From: Conchocele bisecta
Taxonomy: Eukaryota > Mollusca > Bivalvia > Lucinida > Thyasiridae
Assembly (NCBI GenBank): GCA_029237695.1
Contig: CM055279.1
Span: 58,601,530 to 58,665,529, forward strand
Reading direction: 5' to 3'
Length of the DNA stretch: 64,000 bases
The notes under the pieces were generated by a model. It was not told where the DNA came from, did not search any database, and was given only the letters and a program-made list of their open reading frames with translations. The first letter of the stretch is position 1; every line of letters starts with the position of its first letter. This document shows positions 25,126-36,617 of the stretch, piece after piece. A program made the translations under genes and the position numbers.

Positions 25126-25415
25126 TATGTCAAGAATCCTCAGAAACATCCACGCCGACTACGCATTGTGCAAAACTGAATTCCCGGGACAGCGGATGTC
25201 ACTCCCTGCTCCCGCGACCTTTGAACTATATAATTTAACCAATAATTCCATTGTCAAAATTAGCATATCTAAAATGATCATGCACTCTCGCTAGCTGGGA
25301 CACTGACCTACATGTAGATCAGGCCTGCCACCACAAAACCACATCTGTCAAAACTGGGAGAACTGCATGACAGTCTCCAATATAGTGTATAAACTATAAT
25401 TAAAAATTATCATTT
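25126..25415 (-). repeat. Split direct repeat A1
   Basis: Forms the 5' end of the element on the - strand. It differs from A2 at about three bases (for example GCTCCCGCGACC against GCTCACGCGACC). The outer end ATCATTT abuts satellite GTACAGTAG at 25416. The 210 bp between A1 and the Gag start are AT-rich leader without a frame. Confidence 0.95.
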
Positions 25416-25605
25416 GTACAGTAGCGCCAACCTAGACCATGTTTGTGGTATACCACTGCCAATGTGACCAGTATACCGTATGTTCACTGTGTGTGATGAT
25501 TGTCGTACAGTAGCGCCAACCTAGACCATGTTTGTGGTATACCACTGCCAATGTGACCAGTATTCTGTGTGTTCACTGTGTGTGATGATTATCGTACAGT
25601 AGCAC
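25416..25605. repeat. 89-bp satellite array, last block
   Basis: About two monomers follow the retroelement in register, and the array then ends at AGCAC before unrelated DNA. This is the right edge of the satellite domain. Confidence 0.95.
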
Positions 25606-26340
25606 ACAATTTGGCATGATTGTATTTGTCCCGTATGTGTGACATATCATAGTAGTTCTGTTGTAGTACGAGAACAATTTATTACTTTATAATAAAAAGT
25701 ATATTGGTTTGCCCGAACGTGACCAACCTGAAAAATATGTGCCGCTTTCAGTGTGGTGAAAATAAAATGTTTTTATGCTTTTATGCACGCCAAAACATTT
25801 TTGGGGCACCATGTCCATTTCTTCATCTGTATGTTTGTTCTATTCATCTATCCATCTGTCTGTCCGTGATTTGTGTTAATGGTTTTGGCTATCGACTCGG
25901 CATCCATATTTTCATTCTATAACCCACCCATATGGCTGCTGTAATAAAGGTTAAGGTCAAATGACTTAGAAAATTGCGTTCAAGTTTTCAGGGGTACATC
26001 CTTAATTAGTGTTACTTATTTTATGTTCTCCTTGTTTTTACCAAAGATGTATAGGCACAGAGAATATTTTGTTTTCATGAAAAAATAATAATTTGCTTAT
26101 CTACCTACCCATGTTTGTAAAGTAGGGTCTGTTTCTGTGATTGTCATATAAATAGATATAGCACATCTCCGTTAGATATAGCATGACCACGGCTTACTGA
26201 AAACAACCGCTGCCCACATACTTTTACATCGATTGTGTCTATGATGATAAAGCCCTTATACCAGTGATTATAACGCCAACTAGCTTGATATCAAAGCATG
26301 TCTCATATGTCTCCATTGCTTTCTCATGAAGATGTGCATG
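25606..26340. other. Unique AT-rich DNA, no gene seen
   Basis: No splice-bounded coding segment, RNA gene or clear repeat recognised. It lies between the satellite edge and the first MITE. Confidence 0.6.
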
Positions 26341-26345
26341 CTTAA

Positions 26346-26555
26346 CCCTTAGACCGCTACTCACAACAATTGTCATCTGCTGTTGCCTTTATATCTTGCC
26401 TTATTTCTAAAAAAAACATGGTTTGACAGCACTTCAGAATCATTTCCAATGGAAATGATTCTGAAGTGTTGTCAAACCATGTTGTAAATTATTCTAAAGT
26501 GCTGTCAAAGCATGTTGTTGATGATAAAAATGGAAAATAGAAAATAAACAGCCCT
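26346..26555. mobile_element. Palindromic MITE, TTAA family, copy 1
   Basis: Begins TTAACCCTTAGACC and has a long central palindrome around AATCATTTCCAATGGAAATG, flanked by GGTTTGACAGCAC and its complement. It is the same family as the copies at 59001 and 62128. The right terminus is degraded, with no clear AAGGGTTAA. Confidence 0.75.
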
Positions 26556-26774
26556 AATTCTGATTATCTCAAAGCATTATAATTTGTGCTTGTTTAGCGC
26601 CATCCATATTTTCATTCTGTATCTTCCATAGCAATATACATATGTATTGTCTATCACACTGCATTGTCCCAGGGCCCAGTAAATTAAAATAATTTTGAAC
26701 GCTAACACTCCATTTATTTTATAACACAGAAAACGACTAACTAGACAACTAGACATGTGATTATCTCCGAGCCA

Positions 26775-27017
26775 GGGGGCTGTTTCACTAAACGTCATAC
26801 GACTAAAATGTTTGTAAGTGCAAACTTATGATAGTCTGTAAATTTCACATTAACACTGTTTTCCTGTAAACAATTATCGAATTTACATTTATTGAGCATA
26901 GGCTGCATATGCAGCCTATGCTCAATAAATGTAAATCCATCAATTGAAATTTCCAGACGATCCTAAATTTGTACTTACGAGCATTTTAGTGGTACAAAGT
27001 TTAGTGAAATGGCCCCC
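26775..27017. mobile_element. Palindromic MITE, GGGGCCGTTTCACTAAAC family, copy 1
   Basis: Imperfect terminal inverted repeats (GGGGGCTGTTTCACTAAAC at the left, GTTTAGTGAAATGGCCCCC at the right) enclose a near-perfect central palindrome around GGCTGCATATGCAGCC. Other copies are at 29066, 35938 and 51744. Confidence 0.85.
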
Positions 27018-27068
27018 AGAAGCATAACTGAAAACTCTCTCTCTCTGATAGCAGCAGCAGGGATCCTT

Positions 27069-27381
27069 CCAGTAGCCTATTTCATCAACATTGCAAAGTA
27101 TACTTTACTAGCAAAGTATACTTTGAGGGAGAAATTTTCAATTTTTTCTTTAATTTATTAATTTTTATTATACTGAATTTATTACATTATCACAGCCATT
27201 TAATGGCTGTGATAATGTAATACATTCAGTATAATAATTCTGCATACTTTTAATCATGAAATATATGCATTTGTTAGTTCTATATGAAATAATGCATTTC
27301 AGGAAAAATAAATGATTACTCCCTCAAAGTATACTTTGCTAGTAAAGTATACTTTGCAATGTTGATGAAATAGGCTACTGG
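27069..27381. mobile_element. Palindromic MITE, CCAGTAGCCTATTTCATC family, copy 1
   Basis: Terminal inverted repeats of about 60 bp start CCAGTAGCCTATTTCATC and include two AAGTATACTTT blocks. The centre has an inverted pair TTATCACAGCC/GGCTGTGATAA. A second copy in the opposite orientation is at 53213-53522. Confidence 0.88.
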
Positions 27382-28090
27382 TGAGGTAATATGATATCTC
27401 CTGCAGCTGCTATGATCTTTTGGCATTAGGCTCCGCGGGAACCTTATGTAGCCCATACGGTCGACCAGTGTAGTCCTTGAATTTATACAGTGTATACAGA
27501 CAAGTGAAGACATCACTTTGTCACACTTCCTTGTGTTAATGTCCTTGTGTCATATCTATTCTGGTAATAAATGTATTTATTTTGTCTTATTATTGAAGCT
27601 CGATGAATATGGCTGACTAGCTAATAAAACCACTTTCAATCAGACCCATACATGGTTTGAATGCAGTAACTAAAATTCAGTATTTGCTGTGGGGCTGCTA
27701 TAAGGGCTGCTATACACTGTATCCTGACCAGGTTGCCCCATGAAATAGTAGGCGAGTCCAGAATGCCCCAGTTGTGGACCAGCCCGTGTTTGTGTTCCTG
27801 GTACGCCACTGCCTGCTCTAATCTGGCCAATATTTGTAAACATGTTTATTGTAAAATACTTGAAATATTGTGTTTGAAAGCAGCTTGATTGGCTGAGAAT
27901 GAGCTGTGCTACAGCTCAGGCACAGTCAATCAAACTGCTTGATTGCTTGTTGATATTGCCAATAGATGTTGAGAAATGTTGACATATTGACAAGATGAGT
28001 GCAGGCGGTGGTGTAGTTGCATAGTTTGTGCTACTGAGTGGGCATGTACCTTTAGCACTGTATCCTGGCCAGATTACCATAAGAAAATAG
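27382..28090. other. Non-coding DNA, no gene seen
   Basis: No coding segment recognised. At 28018-28055 there is a half copy of the terminus of the 46444-46944 element (TACTGAGTGGGCATGTACC). Confidence 0.55.
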
Positions 28091-28099
28091 TTCAAATTC

Positions 28100-28660
28100 G
28101 GTATACATATACATTTCCGATGACTTATCTCCCATTGGTGGCCATTTTTAATTTTCGCAATAACTAAAGTTCTACTTCACCGCTCATAACCAAATTCGTT
28201 ATACATGTTTATCACGTCAAGACGAAGAAGGCTATTGATTTTGAAAAATTTCCGATGACTTATCTCCCCTTGGTGGCCATTTTTAATTTTATTTAATTTA
28301 TTTATATTTTCATTCCCTGCTCCACCCATGCTGCCCCCTTGCCAAAGGTCAAGGTCAAATTACTTTCAAATTTCAGATTCAGTAGATCCATTCTCCTACT
28401 TCTTTCGTTTACACGTGATTGGCCTGAAACTTCATGTGCATGTTTCTCATCATGTATATTTTCATTCCCCACCCATGCTCCCCTTGCCCAAGGTCAAGGT
28501 CAAATAACTTGGATAATTTCAGTAGATGCGTGCACGGTTCTCCATTCTCGTATGACTTCTTTACTGTATGAGCGATTGGTTTCAAATTTCATGTGCATCT
28601 TTATGATCCAACCACCACAGTGTTGGGGTACATGCTGTTGGTGGTGTTCTTGTTTTAGTT
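28100..28660. repeat. Dispersed repeats with short tandem duplication
   Basis: TTTCCGATGACTTATCTCCC recurs at about 28115 and 28249, and related text is at about 38955 and 39055. A second pair, CACCCATGCT...AAGGTCAAGGTCAAAT, recurs about 150 bp apart (28323 and 28470). These are parts of dispersed families, not genes. Confidence 0.7.
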
Positions 28661-28714
28661 CTGTGTGAAATAGTACAATATGACACCATGTCTCATTTTT
28701 CCCTTGGTACATTG

Positions 28715-28975
28715 TCACATGTTCGCTTTCCTGAGCCTGTGACTGGAGAAATGGGGCATATGCGTTTTGCAGCCAGTGTAGATTTAGATCAGCCTGCGCA
28801 TACCCACAGTCTGATCAGGATCTGCAATGTTCATCATTTAGTCAAGAACCACCTGTCCTGCTTTAACAAAACAGTATAGGTCCGTATCATGCTGCAGGAC
28901 TGCGCTGGAAGATCACGAGCTAGATGGGCCATAAATCCCATAAGCCCCATTTCTCCAACCACAGCCATATGACGA
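28715..28975. repeat. Dispersed repeat containing GATCAGCCTGCGCAT
   Basis: Contains TGACTGGAGAAATGGGGC, the core of the minisatellite at 59269-61690, and GATCAGCCTGCGCATACC, a block shared with 52083-52135 and 53998-54045. It is a dispersed family of unknown class. Confidence 0.75.
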
Positions 28976-29065
28976 TATACAATTTCACATTGGCTACATT
29001 TGACAGTTAAGCCGTAATCACATGTTGTTCACTATTTTAGAATCTGTTAAAGCAGTCTAGACCCT

Positions 29066-29273
29066 GGGGGCCGTTTCACTAAACTTTGTACGACTAAACT
29101 CTTCGTAAGTGAATATTTATGATAGTCTGTAAATTTCACATTAGCAATGTTTTCTTGTAAACAATTATTGGATTTACATTTATTGAGCATATGCAGCCAT
29201 GTAAATCCATCAATTGATACTAAATTTGCACTTACGACAATCTTAGTCGTACGAAGTTTAGTGAAACGGCCCC
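29066..29273. mobile_element. Palindromic MITE, GGGGCCGTTTCACTAAAC family, copy 2
   Basis: Starts GGGGGCCGTTTCACTAAAC and ends GTTTAGTGAAACGGCCCC. It is shorter than the first copy because part of one palindrome arm is missing. Confidence 0.87.
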
Positions 29274-29720
29274 TTGAACTCTGCATTGTTATAGGCTTGT
29301 CAACAATGCATGTCGACTACTGTCTGTTTCATGCAACCTGTCCAAATTTTAGGGCTGATTTTTAGCAAAATTGAAAAATGAGTCTTATTTTTATTTTTTG
29401 AAATTTGTTCAAATATTGATTTTATTACTAATAAATTATTTCTCTTGAGAATTTAAAATGGGAGCTGAAAGAGCTGCAAGAGACGTCGAACAAGAAAAGT
29501 TTGAAATTGATTCCGAAAGGTGGAAATGAACTTGGAAATGAACTATGAAAACAAAAGTTAAATTTGGAAAATCATTCTACTATGTTTGAACCCACGCATC
29601 AGGGAAAAATCAGGGAAATTCAAGGTCAGGGGAATGTCAGGGAATTTTGATTTTTGTAAGGGAAATTTGAAATTTTAGCAAATGTCGGGGAAATTTGAAA
29701 TCCCAAGATCTGTGATTTTT

Positions 29721-31335
29721 TAGCTCACCTGAGTGAAGCTCATGTGAGCTATTGTTACCGCAATGTGTTCGTCGTCGTCCGTCGTCGTCCGTGAACATTT
29801 TCAAACGTCTTCTCCTCGGTAACCATTGGGCCTATGGTCACCAAACTTCATGGTCATGGTCCTTAGGTAGGGGGATTACAAAATTGTTAAAATGACGTCA
29901 TTACGTAATCCAAGATGGCCGCCATCTAAAAATAGCACAAATTCTTAAAAAATATTCTTCTCAAGAACCGCCAACCGGATTTCGACAAAACTTGGTAGGA
30001 ATGATCGATGTACATTGCTCTTTCAAAGTTGTTAAAATGGTGACCCCGGGGTCCAAAATGGGCGTGGCCCGTGGGGTCAAATTGGGGTCAAATTTTATTT
30101 TTGACTGAATATGGTCATGTCATATATCAAATTGAAGGTATCAATGAGGCGATCACTCTGGTGCATTTTTTGTCGAAATCGGATTGTTATGTCATCCAAG
30201 ATGGCCGCCGAAAGGTGAAAAGGTCGTTCTTTTATTAGATTTCAAAATTCTTCTACACATGAACCGCTTGGCCCATGGTAGCCAAACGTTATGGTCCATG
30301 GGTGAAGCCTTTTCAGATTTGTTAAAAAGGAGGTCATCGCTAATCCAAGATGGCCGCCATCTAAAAATAGCATAAATTCTTAAAAAATCTTCTTCTCATG
30401 AACCGCTAGCCGGATTTCGACGAAACTTGGTAGGAATGATCGATGTACATTGCTCTTTCAAAGTTGTTAAAATGGTGACCCCGGGGTCAAAAATGGGCGT
30501 GGCCCGAGGGGTCAAATTGGGGTCAAATTTTATTTTTGACCGAATATGGTCATGTTATATATCAAATCGAAGGTATCAATGAGGCGATCACTCTGGTACA
30601 TTTTTTGTCGAAATCGGATTGTTATGTCATCCAAGATGGCCGCCGAAATGTCAAAAGGTCGTTCTTTTATTAGAGATTTCAAAATTCTTCTTCACATGAA
30701 CCGCTTGGCCCATGGTAGCCAAACTTAAACATTATGGTCCATGGGTGAAGCCTTTTCAGATTTGTTAAAATGGAGGTCATCGCTAATCCAAGATGGCCGC
30801 CGTCTAAAAATAGCATAAATTCTTAAAAAATCTTCTTCTCATGAACCGCTAGGCCGGATTTCGACTAAACTTGGTAGGAATGATCGATTTACAATGCTCT
30901 TTCAAAGTTGTGAAAATGGTGACCCCGGGGTCAAAAATGGGCATGGCCCGTGGGGTCAAATTTTATTTTGGACCGAATATGCTCATGTCATATATCAAAT
31001 TGAAGGTATCGATGAGGCGATTGCTCTGTTGCAATATATGTCGGAATCGGATGATTGTGTCATCCATGATGGCCACCAAAAGGTCCATTTATTCAAGATT
31101 TTGAACGTCTTTTTCTCAGGAACCACTTGGCCGATGCTGGCCAAACTTTATAGGAAGTTAAGATCCTTGGGTGAAGCATTTTCAGATTTGGTAAAGTGAG
31201 AGTCATCGCTTAACCCAAGATGACCGCCATCTAAAAATAGCACAATTTTTTTAAAACACATGAACTCAATGTCACATTCTCCTCTGGTGTTCATTGAGTC
31301 AGGTGAGCGAATTAGGGCCATTATGGCCCTCTTGT
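29721..31335. mobile_element. TIR-flanked element with three 435-bp internal repeats
   Basis: The left end reads TAGCTCACCTGAGTGAAGC, and the right end reads TCAGGTGAGCGAATTAGGGC followed by CATTATGGCCCTCTTG. The ends therefore share an inverted CTCACCTGA. Inside, a unit beginning CCAAGATGGCCGCC recurs at about 29911, 30346, 30789 and, more diverged, 31216, so three full units of about 427-443 bp are present. No protein is encoded. I believe similar CTCACCTGA-ended repeats are common in bivalves, but that is recollection. Confidence 0.8.
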
Positions 31336-31439
31336 TTGTAAATCTGCAGATATATGGCTAAGGCAGTTTTGAGATCAAATAACATAATGTTGACATTAAA
31401 TTGCTGCTGGATGTGGTGAATATGTGTTTAATTAATAGT

Positions 31440-31760
31440 AAGATGAAAGGTTATAGTTTCTTGACGGATTGCTTCAATATTTGGACACTTGATATATGTT
31501 GACATTCAGAACACATTCATGCCCCCATTAACATGACCTTGGCCTTTTTTACCTTCATATTTTTGCGGGAACACTTTTAATAGCCATTTTCTGTCAAAAA
31601 GTTTGTACAAGTTTCTTCATTATTGTATAACATTAATATTACTTGATGGATTGCTTCAATATTTGGACACGTGTTACATGTGAACATTTGGAACACACTC
31701 ATGCTGCCATTAACATGACCTAGACCTTTTTGACCTTCACATGGTTGTGAAAACTGACAG
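31440..31760. repeat. Two copies of a dispersed ~180-bp repeat
   Basis: GGATTGCTTCAATATTTGGA occurs at about 31466 and 31649, each followed by ACATTAACATGACCT-like text. The family recurs in reverse orientation at 55020-55720. No coding signal. Confidence 0.75.
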
Positions 31761-32180
31761 CCTTCTCATGTTACGCACTTTGTTGCATTCAAATTCATAC
31801 CTTTTATTATGACCCTGTGACAAGTCAGGGGACTTTTTTTGTTGTTAATCATCTTAATGCTTCGTTAATTATTAACCAAATTGCTTATCTCTGTAACAAC
31901 ACGCTGTTCAGCATTTCCTTCAATAAAAAAATATAAATGTATACTAAATGGCCATAATAGAAGAATAAAAATTGCATAGACTTAACTGTATTTGTATTGT
32001 TAATCCTTCTTTTGCTGAGAAATTCAGTTCCATGATTATATTTTAGGGCGGGAATGACTCTAGGACCTTCCATGCCCGTATGCTGAGAAAATGAAATGAC
32101 TTTGGTTTATAACTTTAAGGACCAACTATATACCTGATCATCGTTTGATTCAAAGATAGTTGCTTCGTAAATGTGATGGA
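31761..32180. other. Non-coding DNA, no gene seen
   Basis: AT-rich sequence. I see no splice-bounded frame, RNA gene or repeat. Confidence 0.5.
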
Positions 32181-32203
32181 ATATATATATATATATATAT
32201 ATA
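32181..32203. repeat. (AT)n microsatellite
   Basis: An uninterrupted AT dinucleotide run of about 23 bp. Confidence 0.95.
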
Positions 32204-32249
32204 ACATATATGTAAACACGGCCTCGTTACTGTATCCTATACGGCACAT

Positions 32250-33135
32250 GGGGTGGCCAAGTTTCCTTGCTCGGATCTGCTTCCTTGCTCGGATCTGCTT
32301 CACATTTCACACATGCATTGCTCCAATGGTCTTCTACCGTCCTGTGACAAATCCACATTCGTCCCGCCCCCACTAAGCCCAAGGTCAAGGTCACAGACTC
32401 GGTGCATTCGAAACCTTAACGCTCGGGTAAATGGCTTACAATTTCTGTTTCCTTGCTCAGATCTGCTTCACATTTCACACACGCATTGCTCCAATGGTCC
32501 TCTAACGCCGTGTGACAAATCCACATTCGTCCCGCCTCCACTAAGCCCAGGGTCAAGGTCACAGACTTGGTGCATTCAAAACCTTAACGCTCGGTTAAAT
32601 GGCTTATAATTTCTATTTCCTTGCTCCGATCTGCTTCACATTTCACACACGCATTGCTCCAATGCTCCTCTACCGCCCTGTGATAAATCCACATTCGTCT
32701 CGCCCCCGCTAAGCCCAGGGTCAAATTCACAGACTTTGTGCGTTCGAAACCTTAACGCTCGGGTAAATGGCTTATAATTTATGTTTCCTTGCTCGGATCT
32801 GCTTCCTTGCTCGGATCTGCTTCACATTTCACACACGCATTGCTCCGATGGTCCTCTACCGCCCTGTGATAAATCCACATTCGTCCCACCCCCGCTAAAC
32901 CCACGGTCAAGGTCCCAGACTTGGTGCATTCAAAACCTTAACGCTCGAGTAAATGGCTTATAATTTCTGTTTCCTTGATCGGATCTGCTTCACATTTCGC
33001 ACACACGCATTGCTCCAATGGTCCTCTACCGCCCTGTGACAAATCCAGATTCGTCCCGCCCCCGCTAAGCCTTGGGTCAAGGTCACAGACTTGGTGCGTT
33101 CAAAACCTGAACGCTCGTGTAAATGGCTTATAATT
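32250..33135. repeat. Five tandem copies of a ~168-186 bp unit
   Basis: The block ATCCACATTCGTCCCGCC recurs near 32351, 32519, 32687, 32873 and 33043. Each unit also has GATCTGCTTCACATTTCACA and CCTTAACGCTCGGGTAAATG. A partial copy is at 34945-35070 and a related array is at 57238-57912. It carries no gene. Confidence 0.9.
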
Positions 33136-34190
33136 TAAATATGCCTCATTTTCTTTGGCTGCCAGCGGGGGCATTCGTGTGCCGACAGGCCACATTTCTA
33201 GTTCATACATGCATTCATCTGATGATACTCTATCGTGCTATAGCAAATCCGTAACCCACCGCCCGCCCCTTTCCCCAAGGTCAAGGTCATAATCTTAGCA
33301 CATTCATAACCTTAATGTTGGGGTAAATGTATTATAACATCTGTTTCCTTTCATGGAACGCCTTGATATTTCAAATATGCATTCATCTGATGATACTCTA
33401 TCATGCTATAGCAAATCTATGACCCACCGCCCATCCCTTACCCCAATGGCAAGGTCACAAACTTAGTACATTCATAAACTTAACGTTGGGGTAAATGTCT
33501 TATAACATCTGTTTCCTTTCATGGAACGCCTTGATATTTCATACATGCATTCCTCAGATGACCCTCTATCATGCTGTAGCAAATCCATGACCCACCACCC
33601 AACCCTTACCCCAAGGTCAAGGTCACAAACTTAGCATGTTCATAAACTTAACGTTGGGGTAAATGTTGTGTAACTTTTGTTTCTTTACAGGGAACTTGAT
33701 ATTTCATACATGCATTCATTTGATGATCCTCTATTGTGCTACAGCAAATACATGACCCACCCCCACCCCTTTCCTCAAGATCAACATCATAAAATTAACG
33801 TTGGAGTAAATGTCTTTTTATAACTTCTATTTCTTTACAGGGAACACCTTCATATTTCATACATGCATTCATCTGATGATACTCTATTGTGCTACAGCAA
33901 ATCCATGACCCCCCCCCACCCCTTTCCCCAAGGTCAAGGTCACAAACTTAGCACATTTATACATGCATTCCTCATGTGAAAATCACCAATTTAGTGTGTC
34001 CATAAACTTAACGCTGGGTTAAATTTTGTTTGCCTTCTCTTTTCAGGGAGAGCATTGATATTTCATACATGCATTCATCTTAATATGCTATATCATGCTA
34101 TAGCAAATTCACGACCCACCTTCCACCACTGACCTCAATGTCAAGGTCCACCGCACACCCCTTATCCCAAGGTCAAGTTATATAATATTC
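33136..34190. repeat. Diverged tandem repeat related to the preceding array
   Basis: After GCCGACAGGCCACATTTCTA the same unit plan continues in a second subfamily (TTTCATACATGCATTCATCT, GCTATAGCAAATCCATGACC, CTTAACGTTGGGGTAAATG), in about five copies of about 180 bp. The same subfamily appears reversed at 52850-52985 and forward at 56240-56870. Confidence 0.85.
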
Positions 34191-35937
34191 ACGTTTTTTA
34201 TACAACTGTGCCAAGTTTGAATGAAGGCTGCCAACAGGCGAGCTTCGTTGTCTTCTGACAACTCTTGTTATTCTTCACATGTAGCCAGCGATAGTGCACT
34301 TGTTTTCACAAAATTAACAAAATACATGTACATCCAAAACGGTGGAGGATATGAAGGCCAACATTAATTTAGAGTTCACATGTTAAGGCTTTGATCTTGC
34401 AGCAATTAATACCACACATTTAAGTTAATGACGTCGCTCATTTTTTGTCGGGGATAAATGGCATTTTGTCAGGGAAATGTCAGGGAAATGTCAGGGAATT
34501 TTATATCAGCTTCTGTGTGGGAACCCTGTTGAAAGTATACAAATATGTTTTTACATTTACCATGTTAAATCCCGATGGATAGACATTTCACCCATGTGAA
34601 GATGTCTATAGGGTTTTAGCATGTGGAATTTTTTTTTCGTTAATAAAATAGGCTCATTCTTAAAATTTGCTGAAAAGTAATAGTAAGGCCAGTTTTTTTT
34701 TATTAGTTGGTTTACAGATCCGCCGACCCGATTTTTTGACAATGTGGAAAAAAATAAAAAATTTAATTTCCGATTTTTTTTTAGATTTTTTTACCTCTGA
34801 TCCAAAAAAAAAAAATAAAAAAAAATAAATAAATAAAAATTTGTTTGCTGTGCCGCAGCAGCGACAACAACAACAACCTGCGAATGGACGATTCAATATG
34901 ATTTGATATGTCTCAGTTTCAGATTGAATGCAAAAATTCAAAACCATAATGCTCGGGTAAATGGCCTATATTTTCTGTTTTCTTGCTCCGATGTGCTTCA
35001 TATTTCATGTATGCGTTCTTCCTAGGGTCCTCTACCGCCCTGCCACAAATCCACACTCGTGCCACCCCCACTGATATTCGTTTCAACTATATCGCCGCTT
35101 CGTTGTCTTGTATTTAATTATACCAGATACGGTATTAATATGTGCGCATTACGCAACACATTCACAGTGATCAACATTCAACAGTATGTGAATATGAAAC
35201 TGAGTTGCTATGTAGAATATAAAGAAACTTGCTGAACCGACTCCCTACGTTAACCGACAAACTCTTGGTCCGAGACGATGCCGGTTAACACAAGTTTCAC
35301 TCTATCACAATCACTGGCCTTTTTGTTTTTTACCGACCACAAACCGACCCTACCATGAGCCTTAAAAAGGTGAACCGACCCAACCATGTGCCTTAAAAAG
35401 GTGATTTTTATGGTGTTCGGACCGTCCGTCTGTCCGTCACACGTTCGGTTAACCACTTCGTAACAGTTTCTCAAACCGGCCATATCTTCTACATAAGTTG
35501 CTCAAGTTCTTCAATATTTCAACACATCATTCATTGGTATGTGTGCTATACCTGCCTTGTCATACTTTATATTACCTTGACCTTTTGACCTTCACAGGGC
35601 TGCTGAAAGGACTTAGCAATTTCAGTTAACCAGTTTGTCACAGTTTCTCAAACTGGCCATAGCATCTACATAAGTTGCTTAACTGCTTCAATATTTCCAT
35701 ACTTCATTCATTTGCATGTATGCTACACCTGCCTTGGTGGTGGTGGAATGACCTACCTTGAATTCTGTCTCCCATACATGTATTTAGTTACTGCCCACAC
35801 ACCAAACAGTGAAATATGAGATTGAAATAGTCATTTACTCAAAGTCAAAGGGACTGAGGAAAATAGTTGGAGTTAATGAAAATTTGAGTTAACAAGAGTT
35901 ATTATACATGTATAGGAAAACATTTATGTGGGGACCA
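34191..35937. other. Mostly unrecognised DNA with repeat scraps, no gene
   Basis: Contains homopolymer-rich sequence at 34625-34850, a partial copy of the ~168-bp repeat at 34945-35070, and at about 35405-35770 two copies of a dispersed unit containing AACAGTTTCTCAAACTGGCC-like text. No exon recognised. Confidence 0.55.
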
Positions 35938-36153
35938 GGGGCCTGTTTCACTAAACTTCCTACCACTAAAATGTTCGTAAGTGCAAATTTAGGATTGTCT
36001 GGAAATTTCAATTTATGGATTTACATTTATTGAGCATATGCTCAATAAATGTAAATCCAATAAGTATTTACAAGACGACATTGTTAATGTGAAATTAACA
36101 GACTATCATAATTTTGTACTTACGAACATTTTTGTCGTGCGAGAAACGGCCCC
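35938..36153. mobile_element. Palindromic MITE, GGGGCCGTTTCACTAAAC family, copy 3
   Basis: Starts GGGGCCTGTTTCACTAAAC and ends GAGAAACGGCCCC, with central palindrome TTTATTGAGCATATGCTCAA. It lies about 150 bp upstream of the first recognised HPS3 exon. Confidence 0.85.
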
Positions 36154-36299
36154 AGGCATTTGACTTTGAGTTATGAGTAGTTTGACTTACGAGAGGTTAA
36201 TATAACGAGTGCAGTAGACTGTAGATCTACTATTGCACATAACTTTTATTTGGTTGGCTGAGAATTACTTCACAATGCTAGTTTTGAATGGACACCAAG

Positions 36300-36505
36300 T
36301 ATTACCAGAAACATTACATCCAACAGGTCGCATTTGGGTCACGCTACCAACAAAATGCTGCAGACACTTACCACCATCTTCTGCTAGAGGGTCACATGAT
36401 ATTGAGGTCCTCGCTGATTGGTCGGAATGGGAGTGAGGCTGATGTGGCAGTAATCAGGGACCTGCTGCTGGAGTCGTGTGCTCTGCTGGGCGACTACTAC
36501 GCCAT
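36300..36505 (+). CDS. HPS3: HPS3 exon a
   Basis: Reads YYQKHYIQQVAFGSRYQQ, then HHLLLEGHMILRSSLIG, then LLLESCALLGDYYA, and ends two bases into a Met codon at donor GTGAGC. It aligns residue for residue with a vertebrate HPS3 stretch of the form LYKEM...HLLSEAHLL...ESCGHLGDCYS. The acceptor is uncertain: CACCAAG before 36300 or CCAACAG before 36327. I prefer the first because similarity extends upstream of 36327. A stop at 36285 limits any further extension. Confidence 0.85.
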
Positions 36506-36617
36506 GTGAGCATTTTGTTCGCTATACGACATTTCAGTCTAAGGATGCAATACTTTTTGTTGAAAAAATCTCATTATTTTGTTTATTTCTCCATAAAAGT
36601 ATATGTACTTACCACTC

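Larger units (their letters stand above)
19504..25415 (-). mobile_element. Ngaro-like (DIRS order) tyrosine-recombinase retrotransposon
   Basis: A 5.9-kb element inserted in a satellite monomer. Read on the - strand its order is A1 (25415-25126), coding region, B1 (21826-20889), A2 (20888-20599), a 156-bp spacer, B2 (20442-19504). This split direct-repeat layout, together with RT, RNase H and a tyrosine recombinase, is diagnostic of Ngaro-type elements. The B1/A2 junction joins the same two ends that form the outer termini (ATCATTT and TATACAC). The flanks GATTGTT and GTACAG rejoin to a complete monomer, so there is no target-site duplication, as expected for integration by a tyrosine recombinase. 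The A copies differ at about three sites and the B copies at about ten, which suggests a recent arrival. The coding region is damaged, so this copy is probably not autonomous. Confidence 0.93.
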
